Assembly: GCA_021802775.1 (NCBI GenBank)
Contig: JAJZRJ010000001.1
Coordinates: 62,001-126,000 of the forward strand
Direction: 5' to 3'
DNA length: 64,000 nucleotides
Source: Deltaproteobacteria bacterium
Lineage (GTDB): Bacteria; Desulfobacterota; Desulfobulbia; Desulfobulbales; Desulfurivibrionaceae
Shown: piece after piece, positions 18,341-26,380 of the stretch
Layout of the letters: each line of letters starts with the position of its first letter
Numbering within the stretch: the stretch's first letter is position 1
Position numbers and translations under genes: made by a program
Notes under the pieces: model-generated
The model's database searches: none
Told to the model about the DNA's origin: nothing
Seen by the model: only the letters and a program-made list of their open reading frames with translations

Positions 18341-18550
18341 GGCGAGCATCCGCCCCGCATCCTGGTGGTGGCTGACGAGGCCGCCGTACTCGGCAGCAAC
18401 GGCTTCACCGTCCAGCTGGCGGAAACCGGCCGCCTGGGCCTGACCGCCGCCGCGGCGGTGCGGCCGGACCTCATCCTGCTCGGCCTCGGGCTGCCCGACC
18501 TGGACGGGGTGGAGGTGGCCCGGCGGCTCCGCGAATGGTCGCGGAGCTCT
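18333..18550 (+). pseudogene. kdpE: Remnant of the response regulator kdpE
   Basis: A short KdpE-like receiver remnant follows kdpD. After an ATG at 18333 the frame breaks within the first ten codons. The readable part then runs 'ILVVADEAAVLGSNGF', which lacks about eight residues of helix 1, to 'DLILLGLGLPDLDGVEV' and 'RRLREWSR', where homology ends. The acidic-pocket Asp is Ala and the phospho-acceptor Asp, expected at 'LLxLGLPD', is Gly. The second half of the receiver and the whole DNA-binding domain are missing. It cannot work as a phospho-regulator. The sequence downstream is already the nadE promoter region. Confidence 0.85.
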
Positions 18551-18603
18551 GACGCAAACCCGGCCCGGCTCTCGCCTTTTCCCATGCCAACCGGCCGGGG
18601 CTG

Positions 18604-18612
18604 TGCTATGAT
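18604..18612 (+). promoter_or_regulatory. Extended -10 promoter of nadE
   Basis: TGCTATGAT is an extended -10 element (TGN-TATGAT) ending 8 bases before the nadE ATG at 18621. Transcription would start at or within about two bases of the start codon, so a leaderless mRNA is predicted. There is no Shine-Dalgarno before this ATG. Confidence 0.45.
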
Positions 18613-18620
18613 AAGCCGCT

Positions 18621-20270
18621 ATGAAAATCGCCCTTATCCAATACAATCCGGTCATCGGCGATTTCCGCCGCAACAGCGGGGCCATTCGCCACTGGGCGGA
18701 AAAGGCCAGGGCCGCCGGTTGCGATCTGGCGATCTTTCCGGAACTGGCCTTGAGCGGCTACCCGCCCCAGGACCTGCTGGAACGCCCCGCCTTTCTCGTT
18801 GACCACGACCGCGCCCTCCACCACCTGGTGGCCGGCATCTCCGGCATCGGCGTGATTCTGGGCGCCGTGACCCGCCACACCGGCGCCACCGGCAAAACCC
18901 TCCACAACAGCGCCATGCTCTTTGAAAACGGCGCCATCCTGGTCACGGCCTGCAAACGGCTGTTGCCCACCTACGATGTCTTTGACGAGGCGCGCTACTT
19001 CGAGCCGGCACGCGAGAGCCGGATCGTTGCCTACAAGGGACTCCGGCTCGGCCTCACGGTCTGCGAGGACATCTGGAACGACCCCGACTTCTTCCCGCGG
19101 CCGCTCTACGCTATCGACCCGGTGGCCGAACTCGCCGCCAGCGGTCTCGATTGCCTCATCAATATCGCCGCCTCGCCCTTCCACCAAGGCAAGCGGCTGA
19201 TCCGGCAGGGAATCTTCGCCAACCTCTGCACCCGCCATCACCTGCCGCTGCTCTATGTGAATCAGGTCGGGGGGCAGGATTCGCTGATCTTCGACGGTGG
19301 CTCGCTGGCCATGAACCGGAGCGGCGCCATCGTCGCCCAGGCCCGCCACTTCAGCGAGGATATGGTCATCGTCGATACCGCCTTCTGGCGGGGCGAGCTG
19401 CGCGAAGAGCCGGCCACGCCCCTGGCCGCGGCCGAAGTCTGCCAGGCCCTGATCCTCGGCACCCATGACTACGTGACCAAGTGCGGCTTCAAAAAGGTGG
19501 TGATCGGTCTCAGTGGCGGCATCGACTCGGCGCTCACCGCCGCCATCGCGACCCAGGCCCTGGGACCGGCCAGCGTGCTGGGAGTGGCCATGCCCTCGCC
19601 CTACACCGCCCCGGAGAGCATCGCGGATGCCGAGACCCTGGCCAAAAATCTCGGCATCGGCTTTACCCTGCTGCCCATCACCCCGCTGGTCGAGGCCTAC
19701 CAGGCCAGCCTGGCCCCGCTTTTTGCCGGCCGGCCGGCGGACGTCACCGAACAGAACATCCAGGCCCGCATCCGCGGCAACCTGCTCATGGCCATCGCCA
19801 ACAAGGAAGGGCGGCTGGTGCTCTCCACCGGCAACAAGAGCGAGATGGCAGTGGGCTACTGCACCCTCTACGGCGACATGAGCGGGGGGCTGGCCATGCT
19901 GGCCGACGTGCCCAAGATGCTGGTCTACGAACTGGCCCGCTATCTGAACCGGGAAACAATCGTCATCCCGCAGCGCACCATCGACCGGGCGCCCACCGCG
20001 GAACTCAAGCCCGACCAGCGCGACGAGGACGACCTGCCACCCTACCCCATCCTCGACCAGATTCTGACCGCCTACCTGGAAGAGCATAAGCCGGTGGCGG
20101 AAATCATCGCCATGGGCTTTGACCCGGCCGTGGTCCACGACGTGGTGCGCCGCATCCGCATAAACGAATACAAACGCAAGCAGGCGCCGGTCGGGCTCAA
20201 GGTCACCTCCAAGGCCTTTGGCTACGGCCGCCGCTACCCCACGGCCGAGCATTACCTGGAGGGCGCGTGA
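18621..20270 (+). CDS. nadE: Glutamine-dependent NAD+ synthetase
   Basis: 549 residues with two domains. The N-terminal nitrilase-type glutaminase (1-270) has its Glu in 'IFPELALSGYPPQDLL', its Lys in 'CKRLLPTYDVFDEARYF' and its Cys in 'LTVCEDIWND'. The C-terminal synthetase (290-549) has the PP-loop 'GLSGGIDSALTAAIA', 'LSTGNKSEMAVGYCTLYGD' and 'RAPTAELKPDQRDEDDLPPY'. It makes NAD+ from deamido-NAD+, ATP and glutamine. nadA, which acts earlier in the pathway, is elsewhere in this window (35.3 kb). The stop overlaps the GTG start of the multiheme cytochrome gene. Confidence 0.97.
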   Translation: MKIALIQYNPVIGDFRRNSGAIRHWAEKARAAGCDLAIFPELALSGYPPQDLLERPAFLVDHDRALHHLVAGISGIGVILGAVTRHTGATGKTLHNSAMLFENGAILVTACKRLLPTYDVFDEARYFEPARESRIVAYKGLRLGLTVCEDIWNDPDFFPRPLYAIDPVAELAASGLDCLINIAASPFHQGKRLIRQGIFANLCTRHHLPLLYVNQVGGQDSLIFDGGSLAMNRSGAIVAQARHFSEDMVIVDTAFWRGELREEPATPLAAAEVCQALILGTHDYVTKCGFKKVVIGLSGGIDSALTAAIATQALGPASVLGVAMPSPYTAPESIADAETLAKNLGIGFTLLPITPLVEAYQASLAPLFAGRPADVTEQNIQARIRGNLLMAIANKEGRLVLSTGNKSEMAVGYCTLYGDMSGGLAMLADVPKMLVYELARYLNRETIVIPQRTIDRAPTAELKPDQRDEDDLPPYPILDQILTAYLEEHKPVAEIIAMGFDPAVVHDVVRRIRINEYKRKQAPVGLKVTSKAFGYGRRYPTAEHYLEGA

Positions 20271-22030
20271 AAAGGCGCTCCCCCCGCTGGGCCATCCTCG
20301 GCGTGCTGCTGGTGGTCTTGGTCCTCGTCATCCGCGAGAATCGCGCCAAGCGGCCGGCGAAACTCCCGCAGCTCGCCAGCGGCCAGGTGGAGATGTGCCT
20401 CTCCTGCCATAAGGAACGGCTCGACCCGGCCCACGATGCGCCGGTGCTGGGCTGCGCCGCCTGCCACCTCGGCAATCCGCTCGCCATCGGCAAAGAGACT
20501 GCGCATCGGGGCATCGTCAAGAACCCCGGCGACCTGCGGGTGGTGGAGAAGACCTGCGGGGTCGAAGGCTGCCACGCCCAGGACGTGAAGAAGGTCAAGA
20601 ACTCGCTGATGGCCACCAACCGCGGCATCCTCGCCACCCTGCTTTATTACTGGAAGGAGGCGCCGGACCAGCATGGCGATTTCTCGGTGGAGCAGCTCAT
20701 CAAGAGCGGCGAGACCTCGCTCGCCATCGACTACTACCGCAAGCTCTGCGCCACCTGCCACCTGTGGAAGGAAAAGGGCGACATGGAGGGCTTTTTCGGC
20801 GAAAAGGGCGGCGGCTGCACTGCCTGCCACCATGTGCGGCCCCAGACCCCCACTGCCGAGCGGCCGTGGGAGACCTTTCTCCGCTTCAGCGGCCTCAAAC
20901 CGCAGCAGAGGCCGCATCCGCACATCGTGAAAAAGGTGCCCACGGAAAACTGCGTGCGCTGCCACAACCGGAGCGGCCGGGTCGGCACCTCCTATCTCGG
21001 CATCTACGAGGGCGAGAACTACGGCACCCCCTATAAGGGCGGCAAGCCCGCAGCGAACGAACTGCCCGGCGACCGCTTCTACCTCGAACTGCCGGACGAC
21101 ATCCACCACAAGCAGGGCATGGCCTGCATCGACTGCCACACCCGCGACGAGATCATGGGCGACGGCAAGCGCCACGCCCACTACGAGCAGGCCCTGGAGA
21201 TCGGCTGTGGCGTCTGCCACAACCGGAACTTGCCGGCCAAGACCAGAAAGGGCAAGGAACTCAACAACGTCAAGATCGTGGACGGCAAACCGGCCTTGAT
21301 CGGCAAGCTCGACAACAATCCCCGCCCCCTCAACCCGCCCAAACCGGGGATCTGCGATTACCAGGGCCACAAGCGCCTCACCTGCGAGGCGTGCCATTCC
21401 GACTGGGTGCCGCAGTGCTACGGCTGCCACGTGAAGCGCGACCTGCGCGAGACCCATCTCGACAAGCTCACCGGCAAGGAGACGCCGGGCTGGTGGGACG
21501 AGGGCCGCTCCTATCTGCGCTACGAACGGCCGATGCTCGCGGTGTGGGGCGAGGAGGTGGTCATCGTCACCCCTGGCTGCCAGGACATCGTCACCCTGAT
21601 CGACAAGGAGGGCAAGCCCGCAGGCGGCTTCAATTCCCTCACCATGGCGGCCCTCAACCCGCACACCACCGCCAAGAAGGGCAAAACGTGCGCCGACTGC
21701 CATACCAAGACCAAGGTGATGGGCCTGGGCGAGGGCACGGCGTGGAAGGAAAAAGGCGAGTGGCGCTTTGCCCCGCTTGACCAGGGCGTGCAGACCGCCC
21801 ACGGCCAGACGCCGCCGCTGGACGGCTACGTGGACATCAACGGCAAGCCGCTGCAGAAAAGCGCCCGCCCCGATCTGCGGCCCTTCAATAAGGAGGAGAT
21901 CAGCCGCATCCTGCGGGTCGGCCAGTGCCTGCCCTGCCACAAAGATTATAACGACAAGATTTACAAGGACTATACGCCCGAAAAGAAATGTCCGGTGTTT
22001 GATGAGGAGAGCGGGACGACGAGGCGGTAG
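20267..22030 (+). CDS. Membrane-anchored multiheme cytochrome c (about 12 hemes)
   Basis: 587 residues from a GTG that overlaps the nadE stop. An N-terminal helix ('WAILGVLLVVLVLVI') anchors or exports the protein. There are eleven CXXCH heme sites (CLSCH, CAACH, CATCH, CTACH, CVRCH, CIDCH, CGVCH, CEACH, CYGCH, CADCH, CLPCH) and one CX4CH site (CGVEGCH), giving up to twelve hemes. Many extra His residues could be distal ligands. Long spacers (for example between CGVCH and CEACH) suggest more than an electron wire and leave room for an active site. I cannot assign a substrate; a periplasmic oxidoreductase or electron-transfer module is the safe call. Cytochrome maturation genes are not in the window. 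Confidence 0.9.
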   Translation: MKRRSPRWAILGVLLVVLVLVIRENRAKRPAKLPQLASGQVEMCLSCHKERLDPAHDAPVLGCAACHLGNPLAIGKETAHRGIVKNPGDLRVVEKTCGVEGCHAQDVKKVKNSLMATNRGILATLLYYWKEAPDQHGDFSVEQLIKSGETSLAIDYYRKLCATCHLWKEKGDMEGFFGEKGGGCTACHHVRPQTPTAERPWETFLRFSGLKPQQRPHPHIVKKVPTENCVRCHNRSGRVGTSYLGIYEGENYGTPYKGGKPAANELPGDRFYLELPDDIHHKQGMACIDCHTRDEIMGDGKRHAHYEQALEIGCGVCHNRNLPAKTRKGKELNNVKIVDGKPALIGKLDNNPRPLNPPKPGICDYQGHKRLTCEACHSDWVPQCYGCHVKRDLRETHLDKLTGKETPGWWDEGRSYLRYERPMLAVWGEEVVIVTPGCQDIVTLIDKEGKPAGGFNSLTMAALNPHTTAKKGKTCADCHTKTKVMGLGEGTAWKEKGEWRFAPLDQGVQTAHGQTPPLDGYVDINGKPLQKSARPDLRPFNKEEISRILRVGQCLPCHKDYNDKIYKDYTPEKKCPVFDEESGTTRR

Positions 22031-22060
22031 CCCCTTTGCCTTTGGCGCCCTTCGCCGACC

Positions 22061-22287
22061 GTGTTTAATCAGAGCCTTTTCCTGAATCCGTGAGCGTTCG
22101 AGAACGGTGCAGAGGCAAGGCGGCGACGATGTTGATGATACACCTGGTATATCAACGAGTCGCCAACGCGGCAGATGCGCCGTTATCGGTCGCCCCGCAG
22201 GGCGGCGGGGTGAACCCCCGGGGAAAATCCTTCGGAAACGACCTTTTGTTCATTTTGCAAAAGGCTCATCAGTTGGTGTTTAATCAG
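22061..22287. repeat. Repeat element with inverted termini and flanking 12-bp direct repeats
   Basis: In the 435-base spacer after the cytochrome gene, the 12-mer GTGTTTAATCAG occurs at 22061-22072 and again at 22276-22287. Just inside are perfect 9-bp inverted repeats, GAGCCTTTT (22072-22080) and AAAAGGCTC (22259-22267). Further inside is an imperfect palindrome built on GGCGAC...GTTGAT...ATCAAC...GTCGCC, then GCAGATGCGCCGTTATCGG and a GC-rich hairpin-prone stretch. There is no ORF of note. It resembles a MITE or a REP-type bacterial intergenic element. The rest of the spacer holds the promoter at 22292-22320. Confidence 0.6.
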
Positions 22288-22291
22288 TTGG

Positions 22292-22320
22292 TTGACAAAT
22301 ATTCGGCTTTTGGGTAGCAT
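22292..22320 (+). promoter_or_regulatory. Sigma70-type promoter of the hdrC-mvhD-metV operon
   Basis: A perfect TTGACA (22292-22297), a 17-base spacer and TAGCAT (22315-22320, 4 of 6 matches to TATAAT) lie about 145 bases before the first gene, just downstream of the repeat element. Confidence 0.55.
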
Positions 22321-22465
22321 TCGACGCTCTTGTGACCAGCCCCCTACTTTCCGGCTTCGGGCGGGTCATCCTGCGGTTGCCGCACCGTGACGCGGTCTTT
22401 TACGGAACATATCCTGCGCGTTTGTTACGGGCAGACAAGAAAGTTCTTTTGAAGGGGCTTTGTGT

Positions 22466-23032
22466 ATGGCAATTACCAGCAAGGAAATCAACCCGGCCTT
22501 CAGCGGCGAGGTCACCGCGCAACCTGGCGGCGAGAACCTGAACCGCTGCTACTCTTGCGGGGCATGCAGCGGCGTCTGCCCGGTCAGCCAGGCCATCCCG
22601 GATTTTGACCCCCGGCGGCTCATCCACATGATCCGCATGGGACTCAAAGAAAAGTTGCTCTCCTCGGAGCTGCTCTGGTTCTGCTCCAAGTGCCGGAGCT
22701 GCGTCTTCGTCTGCCCGCAGGATGTCCGCTTCGCCGACATCGTGGGCGCGCTGCGCAGCTTAGCCATGGAGCAGGGCTACGTCTCCGTGCAGGATCTGCT
22801 CGACAAAGGCAAGGCCGCCTGGGTGGAGCGCGACCTCTGCGTCTCTTGCCTCACCTGCGTGCGCGTCTGCCCGTGGCGGATTCCGAGGATCGACGCCGAG
22901 GGCAAGGCAGCCATCGACCCGAAGCAATGCCGTGCCTGTGGTATCTGCCCGGCGGAATGCCCGGCCCAGGCGATCCGGCTCAACCAGTCTGAAGACGAGC
23001 GGCTGCTCGCCGCCTGCGGCACCGGTAAGTGA
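22466..23032 (+). CDS. HdrC-like iron-sulfur protein with four [4Fe-4S] motifs
   Basis: 188 residues from the ATG at 22466, with GAAGGGG 7 bases upstream. Four complete CX2CX2CX3CP motifs are present at residues 28-38, 73-83, 125-135 and 155-165. The first two, with 'DFDPRRLIHMIRMGL' between them, match heterodisulfide reductase subunit C; the last two form a bacterial dicluster ferredoxin domain. So HdrC is fused to a ferredoxin here. It should pass electrons inside a soluble complex. mvhD and metV follow closely, as in HdrABC-MvhD-MetVF complexes of acetogens, but HdrA and HdrB are not in the window. Confidence 0.88.
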   Translation: MAITSKEINPAFSGEVTAQPGGENLNRCYSCGACSGVCPVSQAIPDFDPRRLIHMIRMGLKEKLLSSELLWFCSKCRSCVFVCPQDVRFADIVGALRSLAMEQGYVSVQDLLDKGKAAWVERDLCVSCLTCVRVCPWRIPRIDAEGKAAIDPKQCRACGICPAECPAQAIRLNQSEDERLLAACGTGK

Positions 23033-23041
23033 GGTAAGACC

Positions 23042-23518
23042 ATGGCATTCGTTCCCGATATCCAGGCATTCTGTTGTCATTACACCGCCCAGCAATCCTG
23101 CGCCGAAGGCCAGGGAGGGCTTGCGGCCGATGGTTTCCCGCAAAACATCACGATCAACCGGCTGGCCTGCGGTGGCAAACTTGAAGTGACCATGCTGCTC
23201 AAGGCCTTTGAAAACGGAGCGGACGGCGTCTATATGATTGGTTGTCCGACCGACAAATGCCACAATCTCATGGGCAGCCAGCGGGCCGCCAAACGGGTGG
23301 CCGCGGCCAAGAAGGCCCTGGCCGAACTGGGGGTCGAACCCGAGCGCGTTGCCATGTTCCATCTGGAGCGCGGCCTCCATCCGGAGTTCGTCCAGGCCGG
23401 CCGGCAGATGCAGGAGACCATCACCGCCCTCGGCCCGAGCCCGTTTAAAGCTGAGTTGAGCAGCTTGCCTGCTCAAACGAAACTTATGCCCTCTGGGTGC
23501 AAGGGAGGAGCACAATGA
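23042..23518 (+). CDS. mvhD: MvhD/FlpD-family iron-sulfur electron-transfer subunit
   Basis: 158 residues. The opening 'PDIQAFCCHYTA', the middle 'NITINRLACGGKLEVTMLLKAFENGADGVYMIGCP' and 'DKCHNLMGS' match the MvhD family that links a hydrogenase or dehydrogenase to HdrA. The Cys residues (CC near 11-12, C20, the 'ACGG' Cys and the 'GCPTDKCH' pair) would bind a [2Fe-2S] cluster. It starts 9 bases after hdrC, and its stop overlaps the metV start (ATGA). In known systems MvhD transfers electrons into the Hdr core for flavin-based electron bifurcation; here that is inference. Confidence 0.88.
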   Translation: MAFVPDIQAFCCHYTAQQSCAEGQGGLAADGFPQNITINRLACGGKLEVTMLLKAFENGADGVYMIGCPTDKCHNLMGSQRAAKRVAAAKKALAELGVEPERVAMFHLERGLHPEFVQAGRQMQETITALGPSPFKAELSSLPAQTKLMPSGCKGGAQ

Positions 23519-24183
23519 TCATCGCCGAACGCAAACCACTGAACGAAATCATCGAGATGGTCACGGATGCCAAGCGCATCCTGGTCCTGGGCTGCCGCGG
23601 CTGCGTCACCGTCTGCTCCGCCGGCGGCGAACGCGAGGTGGAGATCCTCGCCTCGCTCATTCGCTTGGGCAAGATGAAAGCCGGGCAGCAGTGCGAGGTG
23701 ATCGAGGCCACCCTGGTCCGCCAGTGCGACAAGGAATACGTGGACTCCATCGACCAGTGGGACGGCCAGTATGACGCCATCGTCTCCATGGCCTGCGGGG
23801 TCGGAGTCAACTTCATCGCCAACCTGCGCCCCTGCGACAAGGTTTATCCCGGCGTCAACACCACCGCCTTCGGCGGCTCCGCCGAACAGGGGGTGTGGAG
23901 CGAGCAGTGCGCCGGTTGCGGCGACTGCGTGCTGCACCGCACCGGCGGCCTCTGCCCGGTGGCCCGCTGCGCCAAGAGCCTGATGAACGGCCCGTGCGGC
24001 GGTTCGGTGGGCGGCCGCTGCGAGATCCACCAGGAAGTGCCCTGCATCTGGCAGTCGATCCACGACCGCCTGGAGCGGACCGGCAAGAAGGCCGACATGG
24101 ACCGGATCGCCCCGATCCGCGACTGGAGCACCGCCGGCCACGGCGGCCCGCGCAAGACGGTGCGCAACGACCTGACCGTCTGA
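23515..24183 (+). CDS. metV: MetV-like zinc/iron-sulfur partner of methylene-THF reductase
   Basis: 222 residues from the ATG that overlaps the mvhD stop. It has an N-terminal alpha/beta part with 'VLGCRGCVTVCSAGGERE' and a C-terminal Cys-rich MTHFR_C-like part, 'CAGCGDCVLHRTGGLCPVARCAKSLMNGPCGG', which ends with the typical 'NGPCGGSVGGRCE'. This is the MetV family, which binds zinc and/or Fe-S clusters and partners MetF in reducing methylene-tetrahydrofolate in the Wood-Ljungdahl pathway. No metF follows; the operon ends at a terminator. The partner reductase must be encoded elsewhere if this complex works as in acetogens. Confidence 0.88.
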   Translation: MIIAERKPLNEIIEMVTDAKRILVLGCRGCVTVCSAGGEREVEILASLIRLGKMKAGQQCEVIEATLVRQCDKEYVDSIDQWDGQYDAIVSMACGVGVNFIANLRPCDKVYPGVNTTAFGGSAEQGVWSEQCAGCGDCVLHRTGGLCPVARCAKSLMNGPCGGSVGGRCEIHQEVPCIWQSIHDRLERTGKKADMDRIAPIRDWSTAGHGGPRKTVRNDLTV

Positions 24184-24207
24184 GCCACCCGTTCAAGCCG
24201 CATTCTC

Positions 24208-24241
24208 AAGGGAGACCGCCCTCGGCGCGTCTCCCTTTTTT
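24208..24241 (+). terminator. Intrinsic terminator after metV
   Basis: AAGGGAGAC (24208-24216) and GTCTCCCTT (24229-24237) form a perfect 9-bp stem followed by a T-run. It lies at the convergent metV/bioD junction and overlaps the bioD stop codon. Confidence 0.85.
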
Positions 24242-24929
24242 ATTCCGACAACCGGGAAAGAATCTTCTCGCCGATGGGCGCAAAGTGCCGGGGCAATTCG
24301 ACGGCATCCTCGCACCACGGCAGACGTCCCAACCCCGGCACTTGGCCCAGCGCGGCAATGGTCCGCAGATTGTCGGCCGCGATGCGTTCCTCTTCCTGGG
24401 GACCGGAGTCGGTCAGCATCACGCCCAGGATGGGAATCCTCCGTGCCCTGAGTGCCTCGATGGTGAGCAGGGTATGATTGAGGGTGCCAAGACCGCTCCG
24501 GGCCACGATCAAGGTTGGCAACCCTACGCGCGCCATGAGGTCGGCCAGCAGCAATTCGCGGTTGAGCGGCACCAGCGCGCCGCCCACCCCTTCAACCACC
24601 AGCACCTCGCAGGCAGCCCGCGCGATGCGCATAGCCGCCATGATACGCTCGGGATCCACTGCACGCCCGGCCAGTTCGGCGGCCAGGTGGGGCGAGGCCG
24701 GCAAGGCAAAGCAATAAGGCACCCGCCATTCCAGCTCCTCCGGCAAGAAGACCATCTCGGCCAGCCCGGCCACGGTTTCCATATCGGCCGAGGTCGCGCC
24801 GCCGGTGCTGACCCATTTCTGATATCCCGCCACCACCCCCTGCTCCTTCAGCAAGCGGAGCAACAGCCCGCAAACAAGGGTCTTGCCCACCCCGGTATCG
24901 GTGGCAGTGACAAAAAGGGTTTGTTTCAT
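24240..24929 (-). CDS. bioD: Dethiobiotin synthetase
   Basis: About 229 residues from the ATG at 24929, which overlaps the stop of the preceding fusion gene as ATGA. The P-loop 'VTATDTGVGKTLVCGLL' is at the N-terminus, 'LVVEGVGGALVPLN' is in the middle and 'LIVARSGLGTLNHTLLTIEALR' follows, all BioD signatures. It forms the ureido ring of dethiobiotin from DAPA, CO2 and ATP. It is the second gene of a two-gene biotin operon. bioA, bioB and bioF are not in the window. An ATG two codons upstream (24935) is an alternative start. Confidence 0.96.
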   Translation of the reverse strand: MKQTLFVTATDTGVGKTLVCGLLLRLLKEQGVVAGYQKWVSTGGATSADMETVAGLAEMVFLPEELEWRVPYCFALPASPHLAAELAGRAVDPERIMAAMRIARAACEVLVVEGVGGALVPLNRELLLADLMARVGLPTLIVARSGLGTLNHTLLTIEALRARRIPILGVMLTDSGPQEEERIAADNLRTIAALGQVPGLGRLPWCEDAVELPRHFAPIGEKILSRLSE

Positions 24930-26380
24930 TGGCATCGCACCAGAAAAATTTGAAAAGTGAGCGGAAACCCGCCGTATTCCTTTAAAAACCACTGCCCCAG
25001 TTCGGCCAGTCGCTGTTTGCCCCAGAAAGGCGCACCACCATGCCAGCCGCCGGTGCCGGTCTTCTTGAAATGGTAGAGCAGTTCGCTGAGGGTGGCGTAC
25101 TGCCGGGTCAGCCGGAGTTCGCGAATCTCGATCTGCCCAAAGACCCGGCCAAGAAGGGCAGACAGTTCCTCCTGGGCGAGAAAACGGGCAGCCGGAACAT
25201 GGATCGCACCGCCGAATACCTGACGCAACCCTTCTTCCAGTTCGTGCAAGGTCTCACAGCCAAAGAGCGAGCCCCAGAAAAACCCGACAGGGGTCAACAT
25301 GGCACGGACCCCTTGGAAGGCGCACTCCACATCCTCAAACCACTGCATGGTGGCATTGGTGGTAATGAGGTCGAAACGGCCCTGGCCGGCGGCGAGGAAA
25401 GACTCGGCATCGGCGCAGAGAAAATCGACCTGTCCCGCCCTTCCCACCTTTTGCCGCGCCCGCTCCAGCATGGCCGGTGCGAAATCGAGGGCGGCCAGCC
25501 GGGCGGCCGGGAATTTGCCGGCCAATTGCAGGGTATAGGTGCCGGTGCCGCAGCCGAGCTCGAGAATGGTCTTGACCGCCGGATCGGCATCGAGGCCATT
25601 GATCAGGGTTGCAGCCAGCTCTGCTTGCACATCGGCGTGGGCATCGTAGGTGGCCGCCGCTTTGGAGAAACGCTGCCGGATGGCACGCTTGCGTTGGCTG
25701 CCGGGTCGCGCCATCTCCGCCTCCAGAAAAAGCGGATGCCCGCCGTGGTCAAGAGTTACCTGCTGTGCCCCGATGAGCATGAGCCGTTCGGCAATGGACG
25801 CGATGACGTCGCGCCGGCCATGGCAACAAAGGGTCTCGCAGGGGGCTCGTTCCGGCGCCTCGAACCTGGCAAGATAATGCAGCCCTTCCCCCAGCACCTC
25901 AAGGTCGGCAAGATCAAGATAATAGGGTTCCACTTCGGCCACAAACCGCTGGTAGGCGGACTTGTAGCCGAGAAAGCACTTGCGGTAAAAGGAGGAGAGA
26001 AACACCTTGGGCGACGCGGTCAGCTCCGCCTCCAGCGCCGCGATCTCCTTCAGCGGCCATTGCTGCCGGACCGCATGCAGCGTGAGGGAGGCTACCTGCT
26101 TCGGATAGCGGCGGGCAAACTCCAACGCACAATAGCCGCCCAGGGACCAGCCCACCAGATCAACCGCTTCGATCCGTTGCGCCACCAGCCACTCGTGAAA
26201 TTGATCGGCAAAACGCGTCGGCGACGTTAAACCCAATGGCGCCAGCCATGGCAGGTCCGAGGTCAGTTCCAACACCCGGCCGTCGAACCCCCAGCCGGGA
26301 ATGAAAAAGACCGGCCGCGCCGGCAGCGGCCCGGCGGGACGACATATCTGCAACTCTAGATCCTGCGCCATTCTTCCCAT
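24926..26380 (-). CDS. Fusion of a BioH-like esterase with BioC methyltransferase
   Basis: 484 residues. Residues 1-225 are an alpha/beta hydrolase with nucleophile elbow 'GWSLGG', acid in 'GRRDVI' and catalytic His in 'DHGGHPLFL', consistent with a pimeloyl-ACP methyl ester esterase. Residues about 230-484 are malonyl-ACP O-methyltransferase BioC, opening 'IRQRFSKAAATYDAHADVQ' with SAM motif 'ILELGCGTGTYT' and 'ITTNATMQWFED'. BioC methylates malonyl-ACP to let fatty-acid synthesis build pimelate and the esterase later removes the methyl group, so both ends of this detour sit on one chain. bioD overlaps downstream. The start is 26380 or the ATG at 26371. Confidence 0.9.
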   Translation of the reverse strand: MGRMAQDLELQICRPAGPLPARPVFFIPGWGFDGRVLELTSDLPWLAPLGLTSPTRFADQFHEWLVAQRIEAVDLVGWSLGGYCALEFARRYPKQVASLTLHAVRQQWPLKEIAALEAELTASPKVFLSSFYRKCFLGYKSAYQRFVAEVEPYYLDLADLEVLGEGLHYLARFEAPERAPCETLCCHGRRDVIASIAERLMLIGAQQVTLDHGGHPLFLEAEMARPGSQRKRAIRQRFSKAAATYDAHADVQAELAATLINGLDADPAVKTILELGCGTGTYTLQLAGKFPAARLAALDFAPAMLERARQKVGRAGQVDFLCADAESFLAAGQGRFDLITTNATMQWFEDVECAFQGVRAMLTPVGFFWGSLFGCETLHELEEGLRQVFGGAIHVPAARFLAQEELSALLGRVFGQIEIRELRLTRQYATLSELLYHFKKTGTGGWHGGAPFWGKQRLAELGQWFLKEYGGFPLTFQIFLVRCQ

